From: Rhodanobacteraceae bacterium
GTDB taxonomy: Bacteria; Pseudomonadota; Gammaproteobacteria; Xanthomonadales; Rhodanobacteraceae
Assembly (NCBI GenBank): GCA_003142815.1
Contig: PLNP01000048.1
Span: forward strand, 50,500 to 114,499
Length of the DNA: 64,000 nt
Direction of reading: 5' to 3'
Shown here piece by piece: positions 44,243 to 53,418 of this stretch. Within the stretch, counting starts at the first letter, position 1, and every line of letters begins with the position of its first letter. The notes beneath the pieces were generated by a model that did no database searches, was not told where the DNA came from, and saw nothing but the letters and a program-made list of their open reading frames with translations. A program made the translations under genes and the position numbers.

Positions 44243-46426
44243 TCAAGTAACTCGCCGCGCCTCGACCACGTTCGGCACCGTGAGCAAGCGCGTCAACAGC
44301 CCGCTCAACTGAGCGAAGTCGTTGACCCGCAATGCATAGTTCATTTCGGCCATGCCCTTGCGTGCGTCGATGCGTGCATTGACCGCGATCACATGCACAT
44401 TCGCGGCCGCGATCGCGGTGCTGACATCCTTGTGCAGCCATTTGCGATCGTAGCCCTTGACCACGACATCGACGTCGTACGCACGTGGACTGCGCCTGCC
44501 CCACTCGACCGCGATCAGGCGGCCCGGCTCGCGTCCGCGCAGGCTCGCCAGTTGCACGCAATCGGCGCGGTGCACGGAGACGCCGCGCCCGCGCGTGATG
44601 TAGCCGGTGATCGCGTCGCCGGGCAACGGTTGGCAGCAACGTGCGAGCTGGCTCAGGAGATTGCCGATACCCTCGATGATGACCGCGCCGGCGTCCGCGT
44701 TCGGCGCGCGCGACGCCGGCGCGGCCTCCGCGACTTCCTCGCGCGGCGCGGTCAATTCATGCAAGGCGCGCGCGATCTGGCCCGGCGTGATGTCGCCCAG
44801 CGCAAGCGCTTCGAGCAGCTCATCGTGATTGTGCAGCTGGAAACGTTCAGGTAACCCGTCGAGATTCGCGTTGGCGAGGGCGAGGCGTTTCACTTCGCGC
44901 TCAAGCAGGGTGCGACCGGCGACAAGGTTTTGTTGCAGGTCGATGCGCTTGAACCAGGTCCGCACCTTCTCGCGCGCTCGATGCGTCGTGAGGAATCCAT
45001 GCTGCGTCGACAGCCAGTCGCGGCGCGGCTCGATCGTCTTGCCGGTCAGGACTTCGATGCGATCGCCACTGGCCGGCTGAAACGTGAGCGGCACGATGCG
45101 CTGATTCACCTTGGCGCCGCGGCAGCGATGACCGACCTCGGTATGGATCGCATAGGCGAAGTCGAGCACGGTCGCGCCGCGCGGCAGATCGATGACCTGG
45201 CCTTTCGGGGTCAGCAGATAGACGCGGTCCTCGACGACTTCGGTGCGGAATCCGGCGAGCAACGCGGCATCGTCGTCGCCCGCTTCCTTGCTTTCGAGAA
45301 GCTGGCGCATCCAAGCGATCTTGCGTTCGAAGCTCGCGTCGGCGGCGCCGCCTTCCTTGTAGCGCCAGTGCGCGGCGACGCCGAGCTCGGCATGCCGGTG
45401 CATCTCGTGCGAGCGGATCTGCACTTCGAGCGTCTTGCCTTCCGGACCGACCACCGCGGTGTGCAGCGACTGGTACTGGTTGCCTTTCGGGCTCGCGATG
45501 TAGTCGTCAAACTCACCGGCGATGTACGGCCACAACGTGTGCACGACACCAAGCGCCGCATAACAGGTGGCGAGATCATCGACCAGCACGCGCAACGCGC
45601 GCACGTCGTAGAGTTCGGAAAATTCCAGCCCCTTGCGCTGCATCTTGCGCCAGATCGAATAGATGTGTTTCGGCCGTCCGGCGATATCGGCCTTGATGCC
45701 CGCGTTCGCAAGCGCGTCGACGAGCTGTCGTTTGGCCTTTTCGATCCAGGTCTCGCGACCACTGCGGCGTTCGTCGAGCAGGCGCGCGATGCGCCGGTAG
45801 ACGTCTGGCTGCAGGTAACGGAACGCGAGATCCTCCAGTTCCCACTTGACCTGCCAGATGCCGAGCCGGTTTGCGAGCGGCGCATGGATGTCGGCGCTGA
45901 GCTGGGCCAGCGCGCGCCGCTCCGCGTCCGGCGCACGCGCCACCGTACGCATGCGCACGAGCTGGCGTGCAAGCAGGATGAAGACCACGCGGATGTCGCG
46001 GATGATCGCGAGCAGCAGGCGGCGCAGGCCTTCGGCACCGCCAACTCCACCGTGTGCCGCATACAGTGACCAGACGCGCTCAGCCGCCTGTTGGCCATCG
46101 ACGAGTGCGCGGACATCCGACGGAAACAAGCCCCATTCCGTCGCGTCGATGACCACTCCGCTGGCGATCAGTGCGTGAAGGATGCACGCCGCCTGCGCTT
46201 CTTCACCGGCGTTGAGTTGGCCGAGCAGATCGATGCTCGCGACGAGTTCTGGCTGCGCGTCCAGCCACCCTCGGCTGGCTGCGGCGGCCGTGCGATCCTG
46301 CGCAAGGCGGCGCGCGCGCAACGCGATGTTTGTCGAGCTTTCGCGTTCGAGCTTCGCTGCCGAGACGGCGAGGTTGCTCGGCGAAGAGTTGTCGATCGAG
46401 TTCACGTGGCGATGACGAACGGGCAA
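44243..46426 (-). CDS. relA: (p)ppGpp synthetase RelA
   Basis: The 727-residue ribosome-associated stringent-response synthetase makes (p)ppGpp from ATP and GDP/GTP. The N-terminal hydrolase domain is degenerate: where SpoT has an HD pair, this protein reads AACILHALIASGVVIDATEW, so it should be synthesis-only. The synthetase domain has KHIYSIWRKMQRKGLEF, ELYDVRALRVLVDD, YQSLHTAVVGPEGK and HAELGVAAHWRYKEG. TGS (VYLLTPKGQVIDLPRGATVL), a zinc-finger-like region (ARCCQPLPGDAITGYITRGRG) and a C-terminal ACT domain follow. A GTG at 46405 is an alternative start. Confidence 0.95.
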   Translation of the reverse strand: MPVRHRHVNSIDNSSPSNLAVSAAKLERESSTNIALRARRLAQDRTAAAASRGWLDAQPELVASIDLLGQLNAGEEAQAACILHALIASGVVIDATEWGLFPSDVRALVDGQQAAERVWSLYAAHGGVGGAEGLRRLLLAIIRDIRVVFILLARQLVRMRTVARAPDAERRALAQLSADIHAPLANRLGIWQVKWELEDLAFRYLQPDVYRRIARLLDERRSGRETWIEKAKRQLVDALANAGIKADIAGRPKHIYSIWRKMQRKGLEFSELYDVRALRVLVDDLATCYAALGVVHTLWPYIAGEFDDYIASPKGNQYQSLHTAVVGPEGKTLEVQIRSHEMHRHAELGVAAHWRYKEGGAADASFERKIAWMRQLLESKEAGDDDAALLAGFRTEVVEDRVYLLTPKGQVIDLPRGATVLDFAYAIHTEVGHRCRGAKVNQRIVPLTFQPASGDRIEVLTGKTIEPRRDWLSTQHGFLTTHRAREKVRTWFKRIDLQQNLVAGRTLLEREVKRLALANANLDGLPERFQLHNHDELLEALALGDITPGQIARALHELTAPREEVAEAAPASRAPNADAGAVIIEGIGNLLSQLARCCQPLPGDAITGYITRGRGVSVHRADCVQLASLRGREPGRLIAVEWGRRSPRAYDVDVVVKGYDRKWLHKDVSTAIAAANVHVIAVNARIDARKGMAEMNYALRVNDFAQLSGLLTRLLTVPNVVEARRVT

Positions 46427-46440
46427 TCGGGGTGGGAGTA

Positions 46441-46472
46441 CTGAAAAGCAATCGGCGCCCGCAGGCGCCGAC
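46441..46472 (-). terminator. Probable terminator of the secreted-protein gene
   Basis: tcggcgcc (46452-46459) and ggcgccga (46464-46471) form an 8-bp stem; on the minus strand it is followed by TTGCTTTTC. It lies 37 bp past the stop at 46509 and just before relA. Confidence 0.6.
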
Positions 46473-46508
46473 CGATCGTACCTCGATGATGCGCCCGAAA
46501 CGCGCGCG

Positions 46509-47723
46509 CTACTGCATCCAGGGGAAACCCGTGCTGCCGGGGATGAAGCCGAAGATCACATCATCTCCAACGAAACCGTCACCGCCGTCATGGCGTACCG
46601 TGCCAGGATCAGCCATGACCGAGACCGCAGCAACTGGCGTATTGTTCGCCGGCGGATTGTTCAGATTGATCGTGCGGATGACGGCGACAAAGAACGAAGT
46701 AATCGGCGCATGCGGAGTGGAGAGGCTGACCGTGACGTTCTCGGCCAAGGTACCGTTCAACGTGCCGGTGCTGGTGCTCGCAGCGTTGGCGCACACGGTC
46801 GCATCCAACGTGGCATTGCTGGGCAGGCTATTGAGGAAGCACCAGGTGCCACTCGCTGAAAGATATTGTGAATCGAACCCATCACGAATTTCGGTTGTGA
46901 CGGAGTTGGACAAATCCGCTGGCTGGGCGATAGTCGGCGGCGGTACGTAGAATCCCGAATTGGGAGCCTCGGTCGGCGCGCCGATCCGAACGTCAACGCG
47001 CGCGAGATAGATGAAGCTCGGACCCGCCGTGCCCGTCCACATGGTCGGAGCACGATCGCCATACGCTTTGATCGACGGCCGCACGCCGGTGGCCGCCGTG
47101 CACAGATTGTGCTCGGACACGCGCGGCGTATCCGTGCTGGTTCCATCGAAATTGCAGGCATCGTTCGGAACCTGGCTCCAAACCGCCTGATCCCAACTGA
47201 AACCCGGGGCTAACGCCCAGTTGACCATGTTGCCGTACTGCGTGGCCAAAACCGACTCGTAGCTATCCCCAAAAATTCCGTCGCCAAACGCGCTGAACGG
47301 ATTGGCGATCTTGCCCTGCGCGTCGCGCGCATGGCACACCAGCGAGGTTTCCAAGGAAGACCCGATCGCCGGTTTGTTGATGCTTAGAGCGCCACTGGTA
47401 TACGTAACCGAAAGGACGTCAGTGGCGGCCGGCAGGCTCCAGCGCAGGTGGCCCGGCGCGAGCATGGTCGTCGTCGATCCCGGCGCTCCCGTCAGATACA
47501 CATTCGCGCACAACAGATAACCGTCACTGGTGACGCTGAGCGTACTCGTCGTAGCGCCCGCGACATACGAGAATCCAGGAGACGAGGGCACCGTCAACGG
47601 GGCTTCATCATTGACCATGACCGAGACAGGTCCCGCGGTCTGGGCCGCGGCGGTCGGAATGGCAAGAACGGATGCAAGGGCACCCGCAAGCACAGAACCT
47701 GTGAACAGCTTTGCTGACGACAT
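46509..47723 (-). CDS. Secreted protein of unknown function
   Basis: The 404-residue product has a signal peptide (LFTGSVLAGALASVLAIPTA, then AAAQ). The mature part is Ser/Thr/Asn-rich and beta-type. Pieces include FSYVAGATTSTLSVTSDGYL, FGDGIFGDSYESVLATQYGN and TEIRDGFDSQYLSASGTW. The first half looks like an extracellular domain common in Xanthomonadales secreted proteins. The FGDGIFGDSYE stretch recalls the IFxDGFE tails of other proteins here but is internal. The C-terminus is VIFGFIPGSTGFPWMQ. No catalytic motif is seen. It is divergent from the gene at 47988. Confidence 0.75.
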   Translation of the reverse strand: MSSAKLFTGSVLAGALASVLAIPTAAAQTAGPVSVMVNDEAPLTVPSSPGFSYVAGATTSTLSVTSDGYLLCANVYLTGAPGSTTTMLAPGHLRWSLPAATDVLSVTYTSGALSINKPAIGSSLETSLVCHARDAQGKIANPFSAFGDGIFGDSYESVLATQYGNMVNWALAPGFSWDQAVWSQVPNDACNFDGTSTDTPRVSEHNLCTAATGVRPSIKAYGDRAPTMWTGTAGPSFIYLARVDVRIGAPTEAPNSGFYVPPPTIAQPADLSNSVTTEIRDGFDSQYLSASGTWCFLNSLPSNATLDATVCANAASTSTGTLNGTLAENVTVSLSTPHAPITSFFVAVIRTINLNNPPANNTPVAAVSVMADPGTVRHDGGDGFVGDDVIFGFIPGSTGFPWMQ

Positions 47724-47987
47724 TTTTCGGATTCTCTGGCCTTTGCAATCAAGTTTTCATGGACCGCCGGGCACGCTTCCGATCGCAACGCGGCAGATTT
47801 ATCAGCCATTCATGGCTGCGGTTCGCTCGCACCATACCCCTCGGACCAAAGCCCGACAACGTCGTGCTACACTTGAACTCGCTGCATTCTATCGGCTCGT
47901 GTGCCCGCGCGCACCTGTTAACTTCGTGTTAGACAAAGGATTTTTTGCGGACGCGGTCACAAATAATCGCCCTCGCCAATCAAACTT

Positions 47988-48455
47988 ATGCGCCCGATCT
48001 CCAGTTTTGCCCTGATCCTGCTGGTTGCCGCCACAACGGTTGGCGCCCAGTCCCAGTCGCCGACGCTCGAAGAGCGCATGTCGCAGGCGGAATTCCGCGA
48101 TGCCGGTCTCGGCAAGCTGTCGCCGGCAGAGCTCGCCCACCTCAATGGCTGGCTGCAGGCGCATGGCGAGGGCAAGGTGAAGTATGTCAGCGCTGGCGGC
48201 GCGCCCCTCTTCTATCCGGACCAGTCTGCGCGCGACACGGTGGAAGATCATATCGTTGGCACCTTCATCGGCTGGCGCGGCAAGACCGTTTTCAAACTGG
48301 ATAATGGCCAGGAATGGCAGCAGGCGGAGTCAGGCGTCTACAACGCCGGCACGTTCCCGCATCCGGTGGTGAGGATCAAACCGATGCTGCTCGGCAGCTG
48401 GTTGATGTATGTCGATGGCTGCGGTTGCAGCGTGCGCGTGCAGCGCATTCACTGA
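47988..48455 (+). CDS. Small secreted protein of unknown function
   Basis: The 155-residue product has a clean signal peptide (MRPISSFALILLVAATTVGA, then Q). The mature part contains LEERMSQAEFRDAGLGKLSP followed by AELAHLNGWLQAHGEG, a short helical motif seen in a conserved Xanthomonadales family. A beta-rich C-terminus follows with GTFIGWRGKTVFKLDNGQEW and a CGC pair near the end. A periplasmic location is likely. Convergent with hrpA (19 bp). Confidence 0.82.
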   Translation: MRPISSFALILLVAATTVGAQSQSPTLEERMSQAEFRDAGLGKLSPAELAHLNGWLQAHGEGKVKYVSAGGAPLFYPDQSARDTVEDHIVGTFIGWRGKTVFKLDNGQEWQQAESGVYNAGTFPHPVVRIKPMLLGSWLMYVDGCGCSVRVQRIH

Positions 48456-48474
48456 CGCCAGCGCCGCCTTCGCA

Positions 48475-51400
48475 TCATCGCCGCTGCGCACGCAGCGTCT
48501 CGACGAGTTTCGCAATCCGCTTCGGTGACACCGGCTCCGGCGTGCGCAATTCCTGCGCGAATGTCGATACGCGTAGTTCCTCGATCAGCCAGCGCAATTC
48601 GCCAAGTTGCGCCTCATCGCAGCCTCGCTCGACACGCAGCTTGAGATAGTCGCGCCAATAGCCCTGTAGCGCGAGCATGCGCGCCTGGTCGCGCGCCGGG
48701 TCGTGGCGCAAGCGTTCCGCGCGCAGCCGCATCGCGCGCAGGTAGCGCGGAAATTGTGCAAGGCGATTTTTTTCCACTTCGCGCAGAAATCCCGGCACCA
48801 GCAATTCATGGATCTGCTCGCGCAGATCGTCGTAGTTGGCACGTGCGAAACCCAATAGCGGCGGTACGAGCGCCGGCCGCAGATCGGCGTAGCCCGCGAT
48901 GATCGTCTCGGCAAGCGCAAGGCGTTCGATTGCACTCGCAAACAGCTGGCGTGCAATCACCTCTCGCACATGTTCGAAATCCGCACGCCTGCGAATGTCC
49001 AGGTCGTGCGTGTCCAATTGTTCGCGCAGCGCGGCCTCGACGAGATCGGCGCGCAGCGCATCGGCGCTGCCGAGCGGCGATTTTCCCGTGCGATCGTCCT
49101 TGATCGCAGAAGTCAAAAAGCGTCCATCCATGGCCGCACTCTTCAACAACAGCGCATTGTCCAGCGGCAGCTGACGACGTGCCTGCTTGATCTTGTCGGC
49201 CAGCGCGCGGCGCAGCAACCGCTCGACGCCGCGGCGATGTTCGGCGAGGGCTTCGTCGTGACGCTCGAACACGCGCAGGGCGACGCTTTCACCAAGGTCG
49301 ACAAGGGACGGGAACGCAGTCAGGCCGCCGCTCGACACGACACTTTCCGGAATATCGTCGAAGTCGAATGCAGCGACCTCCTCGCGCGTCAATTCGACGT
49401 CGGCCCGACGCGAGAACGCGCCATGCGCCGCGTCGGTCCACTGCGCCTGGATCGCCGCAAGATCGCGACCTTCGGCCAGCGTCGCGCCGTGTTCGTCATG
49501 AACCCTGAAGTTCATCGCCAGATGCACGGGCAGTTCGATCCCGGAAAAATCTGCCGCGCCCAACATGACACCTGTCACACGCTGCAGATAACGCGCGAGC
49601 ACCACGTGGAGTGCCTCCTCGCGGGGCGCTTTGGCCTCGACGAACGCGTGCGCAAAATCCGGCGCCGGCACGAAGTTGCGGCGCAACGATTTCGGGAGGC
49701 CGCGGATCGACTCGGCAACCTTCTCGGCAAGCAACCCGGGCACGAGCCATTCGCAACGCGCAGCGGACACTGCGTTGACCAACGCGAGTGGCACATGCAA
49801 GGTCACGCCGTCGGCGGCGTCGCCCGGCACGAAACGATAGGATAGGCGCAACGCATGACCAGCGACGTCGAATACGGCCGGAAATTCGCGCGCACCGACA
49901 CCGGTCGCCTGCGCGAGCACGTCGGCCAGCGACCAGTGCAACGCGGCCTGCTCTGCCGAGGTGGCCTTGCGATACCAGGCATCGAGCGCGGCCGTAGTAT
50001 GAATATCGGTCGGCAATTTCCCGCTGAAGAACGCGGCGAGCTCCTCGTCCGATCGCACCAGTCCGCTGCGACGACGCTTTGCCTCCAATTCACGCGCCTC
50101 GGCCAGCACGCGCATATTCGCGCGCACGAAGTCTGCACGCGCGTCGAGATCGCCGCGCACGAGCGCTTCGAGCAGAAAGATTTCGTGCGCGAGCTTCGTA
50201 TCCTGCTTGCCAAATTGCACCGCGCGCTTTTCGACCAAGGTCAGGCCGAACAGCGTGATCCGCTCGAACGCGACCACCGCACCGCGCTTGCGCGACCAGT
50301 GCGCGTCGTGCCAGCTGTGTTTGGTCAGATGCGCGGCCTGCTGCTCGATCCACGCCGGCTCAACACGCGCGCACAGCAACGCGTAGACTTTTTGCACATC
50401 GAGAATCTGGCCGGCGAGCAGCCATTGCGGCGGCGCTTTGGCGACGCTCGATCCCGGGAAGATCGAGAACTTGCGTTCGCGCGTGCCGCGATACTGGCCA
50501 CGCTCGTCCTTGAGGCCGACCTGGGTCGGCCAGCCGGACAACAGGCAGCGGTGGATCGCCTCGTAGTTTGAGTCCTCTCCCCCCTCGTCAGCGATGGGGG
50601 AGAGGGTTGGGTGAGGGGGCGAGGATTGCGGTTCGTCGCGCGGTGCGGTTTGCGCTGAAGCCGAAGCACTGGCCTGCTGAACGCGTGCGGCCTTGCCGAA
50701 AGGCCGCGCGAGCTTGCCGCCCCGCCCCCTCACCCCAACCCTCTCCCCCAACGATGAAACCGTTGGGAGAGAGGGAGCATCGGCGCGCCCTGCTCCTGCG
50801 GGTCTTTCGATTCCCGATTCGCTATTCCCGCTTGCCGGCCTTATCCAGCCAAGTTCGTCGGTCACCAGCAACAACTGCCGATGCAGTTCGCGCCATTCGC
50901 GCATGCGCATGAACGAAAGGAAATGTGCGTGGCACCATTCGCGCAGTTTCGACTGGGTCAGATCCTCGTGAGCGCTGCTGTACGCGGACCAGAGCTTCAA
51001 GATGCCGATGAAATCCGACTTCGAGTCCGCAAACTGCGCATGCGCGGCATCGGCCAACGCGCGCACATCGGCGGGACGTTCACGTGGATCCTGGATGCTG
51101 AGGAAGGCGGTCAACACGAGCAGTTCGCGCAATACATCGCGCGGTCCGGCTTCGACCAGCATGCGACCGAGTGCGACGTCGATGGGCAACTTCGCCAAGG
51201 TACGACCGGTGTCGGTCAGGCGCTTGTCCGCATCGACCGCACCGAGTTCGGCCAGACGACGATAGCCGTCCGCGATCGCGCGTTCGGACGGCGCATCGAC
51301 GAACGCGAAATCGGCGACCTCGCCGAGTTTCAGGCTCAACATGCGCAGGATCACGCCGGCCAGCGACGAGCGCAGGATTTCCGGCTCGGTGTAGGGTGCG

Positions 51401-52701
51401 CGCTGCGCAAAATCCTCCTCGTCATACAGACGAAAACAAACACCCGGCCCGACCCGACCGCAGCGACCCTTGCGCTGATCCGCCGCGGCCTGCGAGATCG
51501 GCTCGATATGCAGACGTTCGAGCTGATTGCGATGGCTATAGCGTTTGACGCGTGCGGTACCGGTGTCGACGACGTAGCGGATGCGCGGCACCGTCAGCGA
51601 AGTTTCGGCGACGTTCGTTGCGAGCACGATGCGCCGCTGCAGACCGGGCTTGAACACGCGATCCTGCTCGGCCGCGGACAGGCGCGCATATAACGCGAGC
51701 ACCTCGGTTTCACGGTATTTGCGCCGCGACAGCGCGAGATGTGCGTCGCGGATCTCGCGCTCGCCGGGCAGAAATACGAGCACGTCGCCGCGTGGATCCT
51801 CGGCGGTGATCTCGTCGACAGTAGCGATGATCTGCTCGGCGAGCGAAAGGGGGTCAGAGTCACTTTTCCGATCGGTCGAGTTGTTCGACGATGCCGCAGC
51901 GCCGGGAAAGTGACTCTGACCCCCTTTCGCCCATTTCCGCCAACGCAGCTCGACCGGATACGCGCGGCCTTCGATCTCCACGACCGGCGCGTCCCCGAAA
52001 TGCGCGGCAAATCGCGCGGTGTCGATCGTCGCCGAGGTCACGATGAGCTTCAGGTCACGGCGCCTGGCGAGCAGGCGTTTCAGATAGCCGAGCAGAAAAT
52101 CGATATTGAGACTGCGCTCGTGCGCCTCGTCCAGGATGATCGTGTCGTACGCATTGAGCCATGGATCGGATTGCGTTTCGGCGAGCAGGATGCCGTCCGT
52201 CATGAACTTGATCAGCGTCTTCGCGCCGACCTGTTCGCTGAAGCGCACTTGGAAACCCACCAACGCGCCGAGCTCGCTGCCGAGTTCGGCGGCAACGCGC
52301 CGTGCGACGTTGCGCGCGGCGATTCGGCGCGGCTGGGTGCAGCCAATCAAACCGGCGACGCCGCGACCCGCAGCCAGGCAGAGCTTCGGCAACTGCGTCG
52401 TCTTGCCCGAGCCGGTTTCGCCAGCGAGCACGACCACCTGGTTCTGGTGGATCAGTTCGACGATCTCGTCGGCGCGCGCTGCGATCGGCAGTGTTTCGTC
52501 GATACGGATTTCGGGCAAGAGTGCCGATCGCTCCGCCCGCCGCGCGGCCGATGCTTCGATCGCTACGCGCAACCCATCGAGTTCATCGGGCGAGGGCGCC
52601 GGACGCGCGCTCGCAAGCCGCCGCCAGCGCGCCAGCAGACGACCAAAATCGCGCGCCATCACATGATCGAGCGCGTTGCGCAAGGACTCGGAATCGGACA
52701 T
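48475..52701 (-). CDS. hrpA: ATP-dependent RNA helicase HrpA
   Basis: The 1,408-residue DEAH-box helicase has Walker A GETGSGKTTQLPK (about residues 93-105), DEAH in ILDEAHERSLNID (about 190), TSATID, RKGRCGRVGPGVCFRLYDEE, HA2/OB segments and the long C-terminal DUF3418 region typical of HrpA. E. coli HrpA helps resolve stalled ribosomes and process mRNA. The protein is about 100 residues longer than the E. coli form, explained largely by two repeat-derived insertions: residues about 258-287 between the RecA lobes and about 635-712 in a later linker. Both keep the frame. Confidence 0.95.
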   Translation of the reverse strand: MSDSESLRNALDHVMARDFGRLLARWRRLASARPAPSPDELDGLRVAIEASAARRAERSALLPEIRIDETLPIAARADEIVELIHQNQVVVLAGETGSGKTTQLPKLCLAAGRGVAGLIGCTQPRRIAARNVARRVAAELGSELGALVGFQVRFSEQVGAKTLIKFMTDGILLAETQSDPWLNAYDTIILDEAHERSLNIDFLLGYLKRLLARRRDLKLIVTSATIDTARFAAHFGDAPVVEIEGRAYPVELRWRKWAKGGQSHFPGAAASSNNSTDRKSDSDPLSLAEQIIATVDEITAEDPRGDVLVFLPGEREIRDAHLALSRRKYRETEVLALYARLSAAEQDRVFKPGLQRRIVLATNVAETSLTVPRIRYVVDTGTARVKRYSHRNQLERLHIEPISQAAADQRKGRCGRVGPGVCFRLYDEEDFAQRAPYTEPEILRSSLAGVILRMLSLKLGEVADFAFVDAPSERAIADGYRRLAELGAVDADKRLTDTGRTLAKLPIDVALGRMLVEAGPRDVLRELLVLTAFLSIQDPRERPADVRALADAAHAQFADSKSDFIGILKLWSAYSSAHEDLTQSKLREWCHAHFLSFMRMREWRELHRQLLLVTDELGWIRPASGNSESGIERPAGAGRADAPSLPTVSSLGERVGVRGRGGKLARPFGKAARVQQASASASAQTAPRDEPQSSPPHPTLSPIADEGGEDSNYEAIHRCLLSGWPTQVGLKDERGQYRGTRERKFSIFPGSSVAKAPPQWLLAGQILDVQKVYALLCARVEPAWIEQQAAHLTKHSWHDAHWSRKRGAVVAFERITLFGLTLVEKRAVQFGKQDTKLAHEIFLLEALVRGDLDARADFVRANMRVLAEARELEAKRRRSGLVRSDEELAAFFSGKLPTDIHTTAALDAWYRKATSAEQAALHWSLADVLAQATGVGAREFPAVFDVAGHALRLSYRFVPGDAADGVTLHVPLALVNAVSAARCEWLVPGLLAEKVAESIRGLPKSLRRNFVPAPDFAHAFVEAKAPREEALHVVLARYLQRVTGVMLGAADFSGIELPVHLAMNFRVHDEHGATLAEGRDLAAIQAQWTDAAHGAFSRRADVELTREEVAAFDFDDIPESVVSSGGLTAFPSLVDLGESVALRVFERHDEALAEHRRGVERLLRRALADKIKQARRQLPLDNALLLKSAAMDGRFLTSAIKDDRTGKSPLGSADALRADLVEAALREQLDTHDLDIRRRADFEHVREVIARQLFASAIERLALAETIIAGYADLRPALVPPLLGFARANYDDLREQIHELLVPGFLREVEKNRLAQFPRYLRAMRLRAERLRHDPARDQARMLALQGYWRDYLKLRVERGCDEAQLGELRWLIEELRVSTFAQELRTPEPVSPKRIAKLVETLRAQRR
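50574..50775. repeat. Inverted pair of REP-like palindromes inside hrpA
   Basis: Palindrome 1 (about 50574-50605, cctctccccc...gggggagagg) and palindrome 2 (50739-50775, ccctctcccccaacg / cgttgggagagaggg) face each other, flanked inward by tgagggggcg and cgccccctca. This doublet layout is that of a REPIN/BIME. It is translated within hrpA as HPTLSPIADEGGE and SLPTVSSLGERVGVRGRGG. Confidence 0.85.
51843..51930. repeat. 88-bp element with 24-bp perfect inverted ends inside hrpA
   Basis: The arms 51843-51866 and 51907-51930 are perfect inverted repeats that include aaagtgactctgaccccc; the spacer is 40 bp. It is translated as GGQSHFPGAAASSNN and neighbours, between the two RecA-like lobes of HrpA, without breaking the frame. 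Confidence 0.9.
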
Positions 52702-52857
52702 GGAGCGATTGTCGGCGACACGCGCATCGGGCGCGAGCGCCGGTTGGAAAATGGGGGAAACCGATCATCGCGGTCTAACGCAGCGATTGGCAAGTTTGAT
52801 TTCACGCCGATCGCGCCGTGCGTTACGGTCGGTGCAGACAACTACGAGGAATCCGCC

Positions 52858-53000
52858 ATGAGCATCGATATCGGCATTGCCAGGAAGGGTCGCGAGAGCA
52901 TCACGAAGAATCTCGCCAAACTGCTCGCGGACACGTATTCGCTGTATCTGAAGACGCATGGTTTCCACCTGGAACGTGACCGGCCCGATGTTCAACAGCT
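52858..53000 (+). pseudogene. dps: Truncated dps (ferritin-like) gene start
   Basis: A good ribosome site (GAGGA) precedes ATG 52858. The first 37 residues, MSIDIGIARKGRESITKNLA then KLLADTYSLYLKTHGFH, match the N-terminus of Dps-like ferritins. One extra base near 52969 then shifts the frame; skipping it restores the Dps signature HGFHWNVTGPMFNS. After about 53000 the similarity stops, so roughly 110 residues, including most of the helical bundle, are missing. The gene is dead. Confidence 0.75.
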
Positions 53001-53102
53001 CGGCCTGTGGGGCCGGAACAGCACACGGGCGACGAACATCAGACGATGTGCCGCCATGCCAGTGCTCGGGATGCCGCGATCACTCCGACGAGCAGCCACA
53101 GC

Positions 53103-53345
53103 GCCCTCCTGGGCATTGACCAGAAAACGCTGGCGGCTCGCGCGGGCGTGTCCGGGCCCACCATCCGGCGCATGGAAGCCAGCAACGGCGATGTTCGCGG
53201 CGTGGTGGGCTCGCTTACCAAGATCGCGCAGGCGCTGGATGTTTCCGGCATCGAGTTGATCCTTCCGGCCGTTTTTCCGCATCACCCGCGAGAAGCGGAA
53301 TCATGCTTCCGGCCCCGCCGCACTGGCGTCCGCGTTGCTCGTAGC
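53103..53345 (+). pseudogene. Fragment of an XRE-type DNA-binding regulator
   Basis: The frame contains ALLGIDQKTLAARAGVSGPT followed by IRRMEASNGDVRGVVGSLTK and IAQALDVSGIELI, a complete-looking helix-turn-helix core of the XRE/HipB type. The N-terminal side (ASARDAAITPTSSHS) is not that of the family and no ribosome site or start is convincing. It lies directly behind the broken dps piece, so the two remnants look fused by a deletion. Confidence 0.6.
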
Positions 53346-53418
53346 CGCTCACGACCAACCCATGGCAACGCACGATCATCGCGGTTCCGTCCCACGGCAC
53401 GACCCCTGCGTGTCGCCC

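Noticed and set aside
46405..46426. Alternative relA starts (ATG 46426 or GTG 46405)
   Set aside because: Neither has a decisive ribosome site; the longer ATG form was kept, and the choice does not affect any domain.
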